Counted from the first letter of the stretch, positions 1-9,497 are shown. The stretch: 34,405 nt of DNA from an uncultured Nitrososphaera sp. (GCF_946478925.1 NZ_CAMLDP010000010.1:1-34405); one strand, 5' to 3'. Notes: a model not told the origin generated them from the letters alone. Translations and numbers: made by a program.

Positions 1-35
1 GACTACAAATACAAGCGTAGTTGTAGCAGTTTTAA

Positions 36-801
36 GTTCTTCTATGTAGGCTTAGATGTGCACGTATTGTAGGAGTGGGCCCTGTAGTTGGCTTTTTGCA
101 TGAACTCTCTGAAAAAGATGATACAAGACGGCATTTCTATAATCCTGAATACCCGGGTGACAGAGGTGGGCAAGGGCTTTGTGAAAATGGCAAAAAAGAT
201 GCAGGACGAAGAGACGGTGCTTCCTGCCTCTACCGTAATATGGACTGCGGGCATCTCTCCAAATCCCGTCACGGCAGGTATGCCCTGCGAGAAGATGGTG
301 CCGTCGGGGAGGTTGATGGTCGATAATTTTATGCGCGTCAAGGGATTTGAAGAGCTCTGGGCTGTCGGCGACTGCGCCTGCATCATGGATGAAGTTACCG
401 GCGAGCCTTTCCCTCCGACGGCCCAGCACGCGCTCAGAGAAGCAGAGGTCGCGGCAGAAAACATAGCGAGCGCTCTTGAAGAAGAAAAATCTGCAAGACT
501 GCGCAGATTCGAGTATTCCAGAGACGCGCGGATGGCCGTTATAGGCAGCAGTTCTGCAATAGCCAGCATAGGGAGCGTAAACCTCTCGGGTTTTCTGATA
601 TGGTGCGTCTGGAGGGCGGTATACCTGAACAAGCTTCCGATGTTCAAGAAGAGGCTGAGGGTGGCGCTTGACTGGATGGTAGATCTGTTCTTCGACCCTG
701 ACCTCACTCACTTGCGAGGCTTGAAAGAAGAGGAAAAGAAATCATCATCAATACCAAGCCCGGATCTTGTATCCAGCCAAAAGCACCCCTATCACCAGTG
801 A
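36..801 (+). pseudogene. Type II NADH dehydrogenase (NDH-2) remnant
   Basis: The frame ending at 801 encodes the C-terminal half of an NDH-2, the membrane-associated FAD enzyme that passes electrons from NADH to quinone. Visible motifs are VIWTAGISPNPV, the second FAD-binding segment around LWAVGDCACI, the PPTAQHALREAEVAAENI helix and the C-terminal hydrophobic/basic membrane patch near SGFLIWCVWRAVYLNKLP. The N-terminal FAD domain is missing: this frame has stops at 70-72 and 85-87. In another frame, 36-120 reads IVGVGPVVGFLHELSEK, which resembles the GxGxxG NAD-binding motif normally found some 40 residues ahead of the segment where the main frame becomes recognisable (DGISIILNTRVTEV). This suggests an internal deletion plus frame change. 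No convincing start codon exists apart from a TTG at 88. The family assignment is firm; pseudogene status is inferred, since sequence left of position 1 is unseen. Confidence 0.7.
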
Positions 802-858
802 GAATTCATACTGCCACTGCATTTCTAACGGCCAAGACGACGTTTTTTGCTTTTTTTA

Positions 859-1662
859 TTATTCCAGCAGCTTCTTTATCGACACGGAAGCAAGCGCTAC
901 AAATGCGGCCGTGGCAATGAAAAGCGCCGCTATGTCAACCGGCAGGTTTGCATAGTCGCCGGTGATGAGCATTGCCCTGATCGCGTCTACGACATAGCTC
1001 AGCGGGTTTGCAACCGACACGTACTGGAGCCACGCCGGCATGACGGCTATGGGGTAGATGGCATTGCTTGCAAAGAAAAGAGGCATTGTCAGCGCCTGGC
1101 CAATTCCCATCATCCTGTCGCGAGTCTTCATGTACGAGGCAAGGAGCATGGACAGGCTGGAAAAGCACATGGCAAACAGTACCACCGCGGCAAAAACCCC
1201 CAGGATGTCGAGCGGGTCGAGCCTTATCTGGACTCCGATCAAGAGCGCCAGCCCGAATATCATCGCGGCCTGAAAAATCCCCCTCAGGCCGGCCGCAAGG
1301 GACTTGCCCAGGACTATGGACGCTCTTGGCGATGGCGTGGACAAGAGCCGGGTAAAGATTCCCACGTCGCGCTCCCAGACGACGGTGATGCCGTAAAAAA
1401 TCGCTATGAAAAGGACCGACTGGGCCAGGATTCCCGGCGTGATGAACTGAAGGTAGGAAAAGTCGCCGCCTATTTGCAGGGCCCTGATGCTGTTAAAAGT
1501 CGTGCCAAAGATCAGGAGCCAAAGCGCGGGCTGCACGACCCTAGTCCACAGCTCTGTAGAATCGTGGCGTATCTTACGCGCTTCCATTTCCGCCACGGTA
1601 ATGGAACTGTGGAGGAACCTTCCGACGTTTCTTCTGATGCTGATATTATTATTATTCATCAT
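859..1662 (-). CDS. ABC-2 type transporter permease
   Basis: This 267-residue integral membrane protein is the permease half of an ABC-2 (DrrB/NodJ-like) exporter. A short Asn-rich cytoplasmic N-terminus is followed by six hydrophobic segments, for example around residues 45-65, 75-95, 130-150, 160-180, 200-220 and 240-260. The ABC-2 family hallmarks WERDVGIFTRLLSTP and NPLSYVVDAIR are present. Its ATG overlaps the TGA of the upstream ATPase gene in an ATGA junction, so the two are translated from one mRNA and must form the exporter together. The substrate cannot be read from sequence; DrrAB-like systems export hydrophobic compounds, lipids or drugs. A second ATG three bases downstream is an equally possible start. 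Confidence 0.9.
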   Translation of the reverse strand: MMNNNNISIRRNVGRFLHSSITVAEMEARKIRHDSTELWTRVVQPALWLLIFGTTFNSIRALQIGGDFSYLQFITPGILAQSVLFIAIFYGITVVWERDVGIFTRLLSTPSPRASIVLGKSLAAGLRGIFQAAMIFGLALLIGVQIRLDPLDILGVFAAVVLFAMCFSSLSMLLASYMKTRDRMMGIGQALTMPLFFASNAIYPIAVMPAWLQYVSVANPLSYVVDAIRAMLITGDYANLPVDIAALFIATAAFVALASVSIKKLLE

Positions 1663-2747
1663 CTTGCGTGTCTCACATAGTCGCGCCTTGCGCTGCTGGA
1701 ACTGTTGTTGTTGCTTCTGGCAGGGATCGTCGCTTCTTCCGCGTCGCCGTCAAGCCTCCTGTTGGCATACTTCATGAAAACGTCATCCAGGGTCGGCTTG
1801 CTCACTGAAATGGATTCAATCCTGATGCCGTTGCTCCGAAAGGAATCCGTGATGTGTGGTATGGCCTCCTCTCCGTCCTTCACCAGAATCTGAACAGTGT
1901 GCGTTCCGTCCACATCATTGTCATCATCATCCCCTGCTGCCGATGCGACGACCTTGCCCAGGCTTGCCAGAAATCCCATGTCATGCAGGCGGACTGGAGA
2001 TGCAAGATTCACAGTCACCCTGTCGCCGCCTCCCACGGTCCTTTTCAGTTCGGCCGGGTTTCCCAGAACCGCTATCTTGCCTGCAGACATGATGGCTACC
2101 CTGTCGCACAAGGCGTCCGCCTCTGCCATGTCGTGGGTCGTAATCAGGATGGTGGTGCCATAGTCCTGCCTCAACTGCTTGATGCTCTTCCACACCTGCC
2201 TCTTTGACGCGGGGTCAAGTCCTATGCTCGGTTCATCCAAGAGCAATACTTTTGGCCGGTTGACAAGCGCCTGGGCTATTTCCAGCCTGCGCATCATGCC
2301 CCCGCTAAAACGCTTTACAAGGTCGTTTGCCCTTTCTGCGAGACCCATGTACTGCAGCGCATCGCGTATCCTCCCCTCGCGGTCCTGCTTGCTCACGTAC
2401 GAGAGTTTGGAGAAGATTAGCAGGTTCTCATACGCGGTAAGGTCGGCGTCGACGGATATGCTCTGCGGCACGTACCCAAGCATACCCCTCGCTCTCTGGG
2501 GCGATCTGGAGACGTCAACTCCAAAAACCTCCAGCCTGCCTGAAGTGGGTCTGGCAAGCGTGACTATCATCTTGATGGTGCTGGTCTTGCCGGCGCCGTT
2601 TGGCCCAAGGAGGCCAAATATTTCTCCGCGCGTCACCGAAAAACTGACGCCGTCCACCGCGCGGACGTTTTTCCCTTGATAAGTCTTGACCAAATCATGG
2701 ATCTCGATGGCGTTTCTTTCCGCTCCATGCTGCTCTCCATCCCGCAT
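1659..2747 (-). CDS. ABC transporter ATP-binding protein (DrrA-like)
   Basis: This is the cytoplasmic ATPase of the two-gene ABC-2 exporter. From the ATG at 2747 (362 residues) it shows Walker A GPNGAGKT at 48-55, Q-loop VPQS, signature FSGGMMRRLE, Walker B VLLLDEPSIGLDP and the switch His in ITTHDMAEA. A C-terminal extension of about 100 residues (DUF4162-like region) ends in an Asn/Ser-rich tail. The frame is open further upstream to 2891, but that stretch has no family similarity, and a TATA-like sequence at 2781-2790 lies about 38 bp before 2747, favouring this start. Together with the permease it should power export of an unknown compound. Confidence 0.9.
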   Translation of the reverse strand: MRDGEQHGAERNAIEIHDLVKTYQGKNVRAVDGVSFSVTRGEIFGLLGPNGAGKTSTIKMIVTLARPTSGRLEVFGVDVSRSPQRARGMLGYVPQSISVDADLTAYENLLIFSKLSYVSKQDREGRIRDALQYMGLAERANDLVKRFSGGMMRRLEIAQALVNRPKVLLLDEPSIGLDPASKRQVWKSIKQLRQDYGTTILITTHDMAEADALCDRVAIMSAGKIAVLGNPAELKRTVGGGDRVTVNLASPVRLHDMGFLASLGKVVASAAGDDDDNDVDGTHTVQILVKDGEEAIPHITDSFRSNGIRIESISVSKPTLDDVFMKYANRRLDGDAEEATIPARSNNNSSSSARRDYVRHAR

Positions 2748-2780
2748 CACTTTATGTTGCGAAGAATGTCTTGTCGCGAC

Positions 2781-2790
2781 GCATATATCA
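2781..2790 (-). promoter_or_regulatory. TATA box of the ABC exporter operon
   Basis: On the minus strand this reads TGATATATGC, an archaeal TATA-like element. It would place transcription start near 2759, about 12 nt before the chosen ATG of the ATPase gene. Confidence 0.45.
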
Positions 2791-2929
2791 ACGGACTCCT
2801 CTCTCTCTCTGCTAAAGAGAAAACAGCCCGGTTTCAATCCTTTTGTCCTAATGGACCAGTCTTTCAGACTCACCAAAGGATCGTCACACAAAAAAAGGAG
2901 GAAAAGATTTCCGCCATCCTAGGCGGCAT

Positions 2930-3547
2930 CTATGTGGCACTACTGCCTGTTGGCCTTGGAAGTACCAGAATTTCGCCACGCATGTTTGGCATGTGGACAT
3001 GGCATGTGTAGCTCATCGTGCCTGCCTTGTCTGCTGTGAACGTCACGGAATGGATCTCTCCCCTTGTGAGTGGAAACGTTGCAATCCCTTCGACTTCGAT
3101 CATGTGGCTGGGCCCCTGCACTCCAACAAAGTTCAGCGTGACCCTGTCACCTTGGTAGACGACTATTTGCGAAGTGGAGAACGTGAATGACCTGAAATTC
3201 CATGTGCCGTTCTTGTCTGGAGGCGTCAGCACGAACCCTCCGCCCTTTGGATAAGTGGCGTTGACGGGGAATGCTTCTGGCGGGTGTTTGCCGTCTCCGT
3301 GTATGTTCGTCGTGCCATCAAGGTGAACAGTGTCTATCCAAAATGTCCGGTTTGCTGGAGCCAGACTGCTGGTGCCCGCTACCGTCGCTGCGTTGGCTTC
3401 TTGGTTGTTCCCTATGCCGCTTCCAACCGTGGCTCCGCTGGTGAAATAGCCACCGGCTCCAACAGTGATTGCTGCGGCTGCTATTATTGCAGCAACTGCT
3501 ATGGCTGCAATAATTACAACGGATTTCCTTGTTTGCGTAGGTTTCAA
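2930..3547 (-). CDS. Membrane-anchored cupredoxin-like protein
   Basis: This 205-residue protein has a single N-terminal hydrophobic helix (residues 9-33, Ile/Ala-rich) followed by an extracytoplasmic domain with blue-copper features. The upstream ligand is probably H148 in PSHMIEV. The distal cluster C182-H185-M189 lies in the segment YTCHVHMPNMRGEI near the end, giving a C-x2-H-x3-M spacing. Plastocyanin-like proteins carry electrons in thaumarchaeal respiratory chains; an electron-transfer role outside the membrane is inferred. The start is TTG at 3547, supported by a GAGGT Shine-Dalgarno sequence just upstream. The ATG at 3557 leads to an immediate stop. The gene is divergent from the two small membrane proteins at 3702-4395. 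Confidence 0.8.
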   Translation of the reverse strand: MKPTQTRKSVVIIAAIAVAAIIAAAAITVGAGGYFTSGATVGSGIGNNQEANAATVAGTSSLAPANRTFWIDTVHLDGTTNIHGDGKHPPEAFPVNATYPKGGGFVLTPPDKNGTWNFRSFTFSTSQIVVYQGDRVTLNFVGVQGPSHMIEVEGIATFPLTRGEIHSVTFTADKAGTMSYTCHVHMPNMRGEILVLPRPTGSSAT

Positions 3548-3649
3548 ATTACCTCATTTTCAAAACATGATTATTGAATTATAAAATTAGGGACAAAATC
3601 CTCCTGTGAATTTTAGCGCTGAAATTCATTTCTGGATATCGTGGATCTA

Positions 3650-3659
3650 TTTTTATAAT
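3650..3659 (+). promoter_or_regulatory. TATA box for the 3702-4395 gene pair
   Basis: TTTTTATAAT lies about 47 bp before the ATG at 3702, predicting a leader of roughly 20 nt. The divergent cupredoxin has its own A/T-rich element near 3577-3588 (ATTTTATAAT on the minus strand). Confidence 0.5.
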
Positions 3660-3701
3660 GTGTTTGTGAAACGTGTACGAAAGCAAAAAGAAGCTTGGTA
3701 G

Positions 3702-4028
3702 ATGCCGGACAAATTGATTCAATCCGAATATTATTATCATCTGATTGATGCCGTCGCGTACTTTGCTTCGTCGGCAGTCCCGATCTACTTTCTGGCAAAA
3801 TCGAGGAACAGTTCCGGCAACCCTCTAAGGACCGTGATGCTCATGCTTGTCGGCTTTGTCTTGATTCAGGGGATCTATCACGTGCTCGGCATGGCTGGAA
3901 TGACCCTTTTGTCAAAGGGTGTTCTGGAGCCTTTATCTGCTGCAATAATGTTCTCTGCAGCCATAGCCTACCTGATCACTAGAAGGAAAATGACGAAACA
4001 AGAGAGAGTCGATCCTGTTGGACAATAG
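3702..4028 (+). CDS. Small three-helix membrane protein
   Basis: This 108-residue protein is not assigned to a named family. It has three hydrophobic segments (about residues 14-32, 44-66 and 77-93) and a basic C-terminus (TRRKMTKQERV). A His and Met residues fall in or near the membrane (GIYHVLGMAGM). The gene overlaps the next one by 11 bp, and that neighbour has the same size and topology with a comparable ELHGMPM segment. The pair is therefore likely to be translated together and may form a heteromeric membrane complex. Its divergent arrangement with a cupredoxin suggests, but does not prove, a redox or copper role. Confidence 0.7.
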   Translation: MPDKLIQSEYYYHLIDAVAYFASSAVPIYFLAKSRNSSGNPLRTVMLMLVGFVLIQGIYHVLGMAGMTLLSKGVLEPLSAAIMFSAAIAYLITRRKMTKQERVDPVGQ

Positions 4029-4395
4029 CCCCGCCATCAGTATGGGCGACGTTGATGCCACCGACCTGCTCTTCTCTGCAAGTATGCTCACGACGATCCT
4101 TTTCCTGTCGTCATTGGCTGTATTTGCTCTGGTTGCGATAAAGACCAAGAGCATCAAGAACTTTCAATCGCAAATAGCCGTGTTTGCTGGAGTTTATGCC
4201 CTTGGCGAAGTATTGGAATTGCACGGAATGCCGATGTTTGCAAACTTGCCAGCTGAAATTGGACCGCAACTGCACGTAGCGGCAACCGTTATACTGTCAA
4301 CGATCTTGTGGGTCCGACTCTTCTCTGCAGGCAAGATCGTCAAAAAGCTGGTCGATAACAACGGCAATGGGGATATCCATCCCGCCGGCCAATAG
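4018..4395 (+). CDS. Small three-helix membrane protein, partner of 3702-4028
   Basis: The open frame starts with TTG at 4018 inside the previous gene; an in-frame ATG at 4042 is a good alternative. The product is about 117-125 residues, with hydrophobic segments near 20-44, 55-72 and 84-105 and a short charged tail. The loop LELHGMPMFANLP, rich in His and Met, resembles the GIYHVLGMAGM loop of its neighbour, so the two may be ancient duplicates. No named family was recognised. Overlap and shared topology point to joint function in the cytoplasmic membrane. Confidence 0.7.
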   Translation: MDNSPAISMGDVDATDLLFSASMLTTILFLSSLAVFALVAIKTKSIKNFQSQIAVFAGVYALGEVLELHGMPMFANLPAEIGPQLHVAATVILSTILWVRLFSAGKIVKKLVDNNGNGDIHPAGQ

Positions 4396-4453
4396 TAGGC
4401 TCGTAAGATTTGAGGACGACAACAGTGATTTTGCCCCTCCCTCTCTGCTACTG

Positions 4454-4807
4454 CTAATCTATCGAGAAAAATTTTTCCATCATCTTTTTGATGACATCAT
4501 AGTTTTGTTCCGCCTCTATTGAAATGTCGTCTTTCCTGTACTTGACGTCTATGGATTTTAACACCGTGTGCACGAGGCTGGATTTCTTTCCGTCAGGCGT
4601 AATCTCGATTTTTGAAACCGCAAGCAGTCCCTCGTCTAAAAGCCATTTGGTTTTTCTATAAGTAGTTGTGTAAGGGATATTTTTCTCCCTCATGATGTCA
4701 TTGACCGACTTTGATACATCCATGACACAATCCAGAATCTTTACCATTTCTTCATCGCCTAGTGCCGTCAGAATTGCTTTTTTCGCCCTCTGGCTTGTGA
4801 CTTTCAT
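4454..4807 (-). CDS. Winged-helix (ArsR-like) transcriptional regulator
   Basis: This 117-residue protein has the layout of small archaeal winged-helix regulators. A helical start (residues 1-30, including LGDEEMVKILDCV) precedes a helix-turn-helix (about 32-60, with VNDIMREKNIPYTTTYRKTKWLLDEGLL). A beta wing follows (KIEITPDGKKSSLVHTVLKSIDV) and then a C-terminal helix for dimerisation. It should bind DNA in the cytoplasm; no metal or ligand site is evident. A 5-bp inverted repeat (TGCCT...AGGCA) lies upstream at 4825-4847, close to the expected transcription start, and could be an autoregulatory operator. The target genes are unknown. Confidence 0.75.
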   Translation of the reverse strand: MKVTSQRAKKAILTALGDEEMVKILDCVMDVSKSVNDIMREKNIPYTTTYRKTKWLLDEGLLAVSKIEITPDGKKSSLVHTVLKSIDVKYRKDDISIEAEQNYDVIKKMMEKFFSID

Positions 4808-4824
4808 TTAATGGATTGCTCTCT

Positions 4825-4847
4825 TGCCTGATGCCTTTTGATAGGCA
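4825..4847. promoter_or_regulatory. Possible operator upstream of the winged-helix gene
   Basis: TGCCT and AGGCA arms are separated by 13 bases, 18-40 bp ahead of the regulator's ATG and near its predicted transcription start. The arms are short, so this could be chance. Confidence 0.25.
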
Positions 4848-4939
4848 GAGATACTAATTAACCATCTTGCTTGACCTGGAGCAATAATCTTCCTCCCTAA
4901 TTTCCGCACGGCAATGTATGTGTATATGTATATCTTGTT

Positions 4940-5581
4940 TTACTTGCCGTTGCCCTTTGTATGAAAGTCAAGCGCCATCTTGACTATCTGCTTGTGCATC
5001 CTTGCGTCGCCTGCAAGCTCGGGGTGGAACGAGGTGCCGATGATGTTCTTTTGCCTCACCGCGACTATCTTGCCAGCGTGCCTTGCTATGACTTCGACAT
5101 CCTTGCCGACCTCGCTTACCGCCGGCGCCCTGATAAAGACGCCCCTGAACGCGTCCTTGCCGAGCATGTCCATCTTTAGGTCAGTCTCAAAAGAGTCGTT
5201 CTGTCTGCCAAACGCGTTGCGCTCTATTACGATGTCGAGGTTGCCAATCGTTTTCTGCTTGGTCTCGCCGATGACGCGGTCGTAGACCCTCTTTGACAGC
5301 ATTATCATGCCCGCGCACGTGCCGAGCACCGGCATACCTTCCGCTATCCGCTTTTTCAGCGCCGGAAGCGAGTGCTGGATTGCCGCAAGCGAGCTCTGCA
5401 CAGTGCTCTCTCCTCCCGGCAGTATCAGCGCGTCAATTTTCTCAATGTCCTCTGCATACCTTACTAATTGTATCTTGCCTTCGACCTTTAGCTCGTCGAG
5501 AGCCTGCCTTGTGGCAGCCACGTTTTCCTCGATGTCGCCTTGGAATCCAAGCACGCCTATGGTGACATTCTTGTTGCTCAA
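4940..5581 (-). CDS. pdxT: PLP synthase glutaminase subunit PdxT
   Basis: PdxT hydrolyses glutamine and channels ammonia to PdxS for pyridoxal 5'-phosphate synthesis. This 213-residue protein has the class I glutaminase layout: N-terminal [16 protein letters not shown], oxyanion region LPGGEST (54-60), nucleophile C89 in GTCAGM, and the H186/E188 pair in SFHPELAGD. Its length is slightly above the roughly 200 residues usual for the family. The start is TTG at 5581, which overlaps the TGA of pdxS as TTGA, so translation is coupled. With pdxS it forms the deoxyxylulose-independent vitamin B6 pathway. Confidence 0.95.
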   Translation of the reverse strand: MSNKNVTIGVLGFQGDIEENVAATRQALDELKVEGKIQLVRYAEDIEKIDALILPGGESTVQSSLAAIQHSLPALKKRIAEGMPVLGTCAGMIMLSKRVYDRVIGETKQKTIGNLDIVIERNAFGRQNDSFETDLKMDMLGKDAFRGVFIRAPAVSEVGKDVEVIARHAGKIVAVRQKNIIGTSFHPELAGDARMHKQIVKMALDFHTKGNGK

Positions 5582-6552
5582 GCCGACTGTCCCCTTTCCT
5601 GCATACGTAGTTCTAGGTTCTTGGTGTCAAGGCCAAGCAGCGACTTTTTCTCGTCGACCATCTTTTGCGCCTCCCTGACTATTTTTGCGTCGTCATAGAA
5701 TGTCGTTGCAAGCACCACTGCGCGTGCGCGCTGCGCCGGGTCTTCTGACTTGAATATGCCAGAGCCAACAAACACGCCGTCGCAACCCAGGTTCATCAGA
5801 AACGCCGCGTCAGCCGGCGTCGTTATCCCGCCTGCCGCAAAGTTCACCACTGGAAGCCTGCCGAGCCTCGCCGTCTCTTCTACTATGGCAAACGACACCT
5901 TTAGCTCACGCGCGGCCTTCATCAGCTCCTGCTTGTCGTCGTCGAGGTAGTGCGACCTTATCCTGCGGATCTCGTTGTTCACCATGCGTATGTGGGTGAC
6001 TGCCTCGGCGACGTTGCCGGTGCCCGGCTCGCCCTTTGTGCGTATCATTGCCGCGCCCTCTTCAATCCTGCGCAAGGCTTCTCCAAGGTTCTTGCCGCCG
6101 TTGACAAATGGCGTCGTGAAATCCCACTTCCAGATGTGGCGTTCCTCGTCAGCCGGCGTCAGCACCTCGCTTTCGTCTATCATGTCCACGCCCGTGACTT
6201 CGAGCACCTTTGCCTCGTCGATGTGGCCTATCCTGCACTTGGCCATTATCGGGATGGTGACTGCATCCATTATCTCCTCTATTACCTTGATGCTTGCCGT
6301 CCTTGCGACGCCTCCTGCCTTTCTCACGTCGTACGGCAGCTTGTCCAGCACCATCACCGCGACTGCGCCGGCCTCTTCAGCTATCTGCGCCTGCTCGACG
6401 CTGGTCACGTCCATGACTACGCCGTGCTTTTGCATGTGCGCAAAGCCGCGCTTTAGAAGGGTGGTGCCGCGAACCGTCTTGGCGTTTTCGTTTGCATCAA
6501 CCACTTTGATGCCCTTTGCTCCCGGTTCGCTTGCGACAAGCGAAATTGTCAT
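5578..6552 (-). CDS. pdxS: PLP synthase lyase subunit PdxS
   Basis: PdxS condenses ribose 5-phosphate, glyceraldehyde 3-phosphate and ammonia from PdxT into pyridoxal 5'-phosphate. The 324-residue sequence shows the TIM-barrel core: VVMDVT with D48, [16 protein letters not shown], the Schiff-base lysine K105 in MAKCRIGH, K173 in [10 protein letters not shown], and phosphate-binding [14 protein letters not shown] and [10 protein letters not shown]. It is about 30 residues longer than typical PdxS, mainly at the N-terminus. That part still reads like coding sequence ([20 protein letters not shown]). The start ATG at 6552 follows a TATA box by about 30 bp. pdxT overlaps its 3' end. Confidence 0.97.
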   Translation of the reverse strand: MTISLVASEPGAKGIKVVDANENAKTVRGTTLLKRGFAHMQKHGVVMDVTSVEQAQIAEEAGAVAVMVLDKLPYDVRKAGGVARTASIKVIEEIMDAVTIPIMAKCRIGHIDEAKVLEVTGVDMIDESEVLTPADEERHIWKWDFTTPFVNGGKNLGEALRRIEEGAAMIRTKGEPGTGNVAEAVTHIRMVNNEIRRIRSHYLDDDKQELMKAARELKVSFAIVEETARLGRLPVVNFAAGGITTPADAAFLMNLGCDGVFVGSGIFKSEDPAQRARAVVLATTFYDDAKIVREAQKMVDEKKSLLGLDTKNLELRMQERGQSA

Positions 6553-6577
6553 TACGACTGCAATTCGCTAAAATGCG

Positions 6578-6586
6578 TTATATAGA
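6578..6586 (-). promoter_or_regulatory. TATA box of pdxST
   Basis: The minus strand reads CTATATAAC here, centred about 30 bp before the pdxS ATG at 6552. This predicts a very short leader. Confidence 0.55.
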
Positions 6587-6606
6587 TATTGTTTTAGCTA
6601 GCAAGT

Positions 6607-7113
6607 CTACGTCTTGCTTGCGATTATGCCGTCAAGCTGGTTGCCGACGTTTGTTATTAACGGCGGAATCGTGCCGTCGTACGCTGCCGGCTCTACCCAG
6701 TTTACCGTCTTTTGTCTGTCCGGAGTCTTTATTGAAAGGGTGTAGCTGGCAAAGTCGCTTGCGTTCTGCGACTGCGGGTAGTCGGTGTTTGGTATGTCCA
6801 TAAAGCCGGTTTCAAGCACCAGCCCCTTTATGCGGGCAAGCTCGTCCCTGCTGAGCGAAAACTGCTGCGGCACTGGCAGGTTCTTTTGGCGCGGGTCCGT
6901 CTTTGTGTACGTGGCAGAGCCGTCCTTGTCTATCGTCAGCGTTTCAAGCTGCGTGGTGACAAGCAGGCCCCCTCCAGTCTTTGTCAGGTGCTGCCTGTTG
7001 TACTCGATGGTGACGTCTTGCGATGCCGGCTGCTGGCTGACGCTTGGCAATGCAATAAGCACCGCCATCACTATGACGATGCCTGCGATGACAAAGACAA
7101 ACTTGTTGACCAA
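6607..7113 (-). CDS. Membrane-anchored protein of unknown function
   Basis: From the chosen TTG at 7113 the product has 168 residues. A single N-terminal hydrophobic helix (MVNKFVFVIAGIVIVMAVLI) is followed by an exported domain of about 140 residues. That domain has repeated beta-strand signatures such as LVTTQLETLTIDKDGSATYT and YTLSIKTPDRQKTVNWVE. No named family was recognised. The frame is open to a TTG at 7158, but the shorter start leaves a normal signal anchor and lies about 40 bp after a TTTAATAC element (7149-7156, minus strand). The gene is divergent from aconitase. The protein probably sits outside the cytoplasmic membrane; the function is not inferable. Confidence 0.7.
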   Translation of the reverse strand: MVNKFVFVIAGIVIVMAVLIALPSVSQQPASQDVTIEYNRQHLTKTGGGLLVTTQLETLTIDKDGSATYTKTDPRQKNLPVPQQFSLSRDELARIKGLVLETGFMDIPNTDYPQSQNASDFASYTLSIKTPDRQKTVNWVEPAAYDGTIPPLITNVGNQLDGIIASKT

Positions 7114-7180
7114 CTGCTGTTGCTGCTTTTCAAAGCAAGCTGGCCATGTATTAAACAATGTGCCGATGGCGACGCAAAAG

Positions 7181-7188
7181 AGATATAG
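7181..7188 (+). promoter_or_regulatory. TATA box of the aconitase gene
   Basis: AGATATAG is centred about 34 bp upstream of the TTG at 7219. This would give a leader of several nucleotides. Confidence 0.4.
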
Positions 7189-7218
7189 CCAAAATTGCCG
7201 GTTTTCTATTGACCTTAT

Positions 7219-9495
7219 TTGTCAGCAGTGAAAATAGAGACGACGCCGGAGCTCGTAGGCCGCGTGTACGCCAAGCTTGAAGCAAATATTGCTAAATTCC
7301 GCAAAATAGTCGGCGGCAGGCCGCTCACGCTTGCCGAGAAAATCCTCGTGGGCCATCTTGACGGCAATGATGTTTACGCCCCGGAAAGGGGCAAGAGCTA
7401 TGTTTTCCTCAACCCTGACAGGGTCGCGCTGCAGGATGTCACCGGCCAGATGACTATTCTCCAGTTTGCGCAGGCAGGATTGAAAAGGGTGAAACTTCCA
7501 ACCACCGTCCACTGCGACCACCTCATCCAGGCCAAGGTCGACAGCGCCACTGACACGAGGTTTGCAATCGTCCAGAACAACGAAGTGTACCAGTTCCTTG
7601 AATCCGCCTGCAGGAAATACGGCATCGGATTCTGGAAGCCGGGCGCCGGCATCATCCATCAGGTCGTGTTAGAGAATTATGCGTTTCCCGGCGGCCTCAT
7701 GATAGGGACCGACTCGCACACGCCAAACGCCGGCGGCCTCGGCATGGTGGCAATAGGGGTCGGCGGCCTCGACGCGGCTGAGGTCATGGCAGGGATGCCG
7801 TGGGAGCTTCTCTATCCAAAACGCATAGGCGTGTACCTGAAAGGCGAGCTGAACGGATGGGCCGCGCCAAAGGACATCATACTTTATGTCGCGTCAAAGC
7901 TGACAGTGTCGGGAGGCACGAACGCGATAATCGAGTATTTCGGGCCAGGCGCAAAATCGATCAGCTGCACAGGCAAGGCAACGATAACCAACATGGGGGC
8001 AGAGATAGGAGCCACTTGCTCGGTGTTTGCGTACGACGAGCGCATGGAGACGTACCTGCGCGCGACAAACCGGGGCGCCATAGCAGACCTTGCAAACAAG
8101 CACAAGGCATTGTTGACCGAAGACCCGGAGGTCGAAAAAGAGCCGGCAAAATACTTTGATCAGGTGATAGAGATAGACTTGTCGAGACTAGAGCCTCACA
8201 TCGTCGGCCCGCACACGCCCGACCTTGCAAGGCCAGTATCCCAGATGGCGCAGGACGTGAAAAAGAACAACTACCTCGACAGCATCTCTGTCGCCCTCAT
8301 CGGAAGCTGCACCAACTCTTCGTACGAGGACATGTCACGTGCCGCCGACATTGCCAGGCAGGCCAAGGCACACGGGCTAAAGACGCCCATTTCGCTCCAG
8401 GTGACGCCCGGCTCGGAGATGATCCGCGCGACGATAGAGCGCGACGGCCAGATGAAGATATTGCAGGAGATTGGCGCCAACGTGCTTGCAAACGCCTGCG
8501 GCCCGTGCATCGGCCAGTGGAGCAGGCCGGAGCTGAAAAAGGGTGAGCCAAACACAATCGTCACTTCGTACAACCGCAATTTCCCCGGCAGAAACGACGG
8601 CAGGCGGGAGACAATGAACTTTATCGGCAGCCCCGAGCTTGTGATCGCGCTTGCGCTTGCAGGCAGGCTGTCCTTCAACCCGTTGACCGATGAATTGACG
8701 GCGCCCGACGGCACGAAATTCAGGCTGCAGCCGCCTGGGCAGGCCCCTGAGGTTCCAAAGGCCGGCTTTCAGGATGCAAAAGACGTGTACGTGGCGCCGG
8801 CGCAGGACTCTGACAGCGTGCAGGTGGTCATAGACCCAAACAGCGACAGACTGCAGCAGCTCGCGCCGTTTGCGCCGTGGGACGGCAGGGACTTTGAAAA
8901 GCTGCCGGTGCTTGCCAAGACAAAGGGCAAGACCACCACCGATCACATATCGCCTGCGGGCGCCTGGCTCATGTACCGCGGGCACCTTGACAGGATAAGC
9001 GACAACCTCCTACTTGGAGCGGTCAACGCCTACAACAATCAGGTCGGAAGCGGCAAGAACCAATTGAACGGGCAGGTAGAGTCGTTCCCGCACGTTGCCC
9101 GCGAGTACAAGGCAAGGGGGATAAAGTGGATAATCGTCGGCGACGGCAACTATGGCGAGGGCTCTAGCAGGGAGCACGCGGCCATGACTCCGCGCTACCT
9201 GAACTGCGCCGCTGTCATTGCAAGGTCGTTTGCGAGGATACACGAGACCAACCTGAAAAAGCAGGGCGTCCTTGCACTCACGTTTGCAAACCCTGCCGAC
9301 TATGACAGGATACTGGAAGACGACCGGCTGAGCATCGTCGGACTGAAGGACATGCAGGCAGGAAAACCTCTGAAATGCGTCATCACACATGCCGACGGCA
9401 GGACGGACGAGATAGAGCTAAAGCACTCGTACAATTCCGCCCAGATAGAGTGGTTCAGGGCCGGCTCTGCGCTCAACTTGATGCGGTCGAAATAA
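7219..9495 (+). CDS. Aconitate hydratase, mitochondrial type
   Basis: Aconitase interconverts citrate and isocitrate through cis-aconitate in the TCA cycle, using a [4Fe-4S] cluster. At 758 residues this is the size and architecture of the eukaryotic mitochondrial (AcnA/ACO2) branch, with shared blocks [51 protein letters not shown] and [14 protein letters not shown]. The cluster ligands are C364 ([12 protein letters not shown]), C427 and C430 (ACGPCIGQW). The C-terminal swivelling domain ends with [11 protein letters not shown]. The start is TTG at 7219, with GTG at 7228 as alternative. The downstream 2-oxoacid:ferredoxin oxidoreductase acts in the same segment of central carbon metabolism. 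Confidence 0.95.
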   Translation: MSAVKIETTPELVGRVYAKLEANIAKFRKIVGGRPLTLAEKILVGHLDGNDVYAPERGKSYVFLNPDRVALQDVTGQMTILQFAQAGLKRVKLPTTVHCDHLIQAKVDSATDTRFAIVQNNEVYQFLESACRKYGIGFWKPGAGIIHQVVLENYAFPGGLMIGTDSHTPNAGGLGMVAIGVGGLDAAEVMAGMPWELLYPKRIGVYLKGELNGWAAPKDIILYVASKLTVSGGTNAIIEYFGPGAKSISCTGKATITNMGAEIGATCSVFAYDERMETYLRATNRGAIADLANKHKALLTEDPEVEKEPAKYFDQVIEIDLSRLEPHIVGPHTPDLARPVSQMAQDVKKNNYLDSISVALIGSCTNSSYEDMSRAADIARQAKAHGLKTPISLQVTPGSEMIRATIERDGQMKILQEIGANVLANACGPCIGQWSRPELKKGEPNTIVTSYNRNFPGRNDGRRETMNFIGSPELVIALALAGRLSFNPLTDELTAPDGTKFRLQPPGQAPEVPKAGFQDAKDVYVAPAQDSDSVQVVIDPNSDRLQQLAPFAPWDGRDFEKLPVLAKTKGKTTTDHISPAGAWLMYRGHLDRISDNLLLGAVNAYNNQVGSGKNQLNGQVESFPHVAREYKARGIKWIIVGDGNYGEGSSREHAAMTPRYLNCAAVIARSFARIHETNLKKQGVLALTFANPADYDRILEDDRLSIVGLKDMQAGKPLKCVITHADGRTDEIELKHSYNSAQIEWFRAGSALNLMRSK

Positions 9496-9497
9496 AA

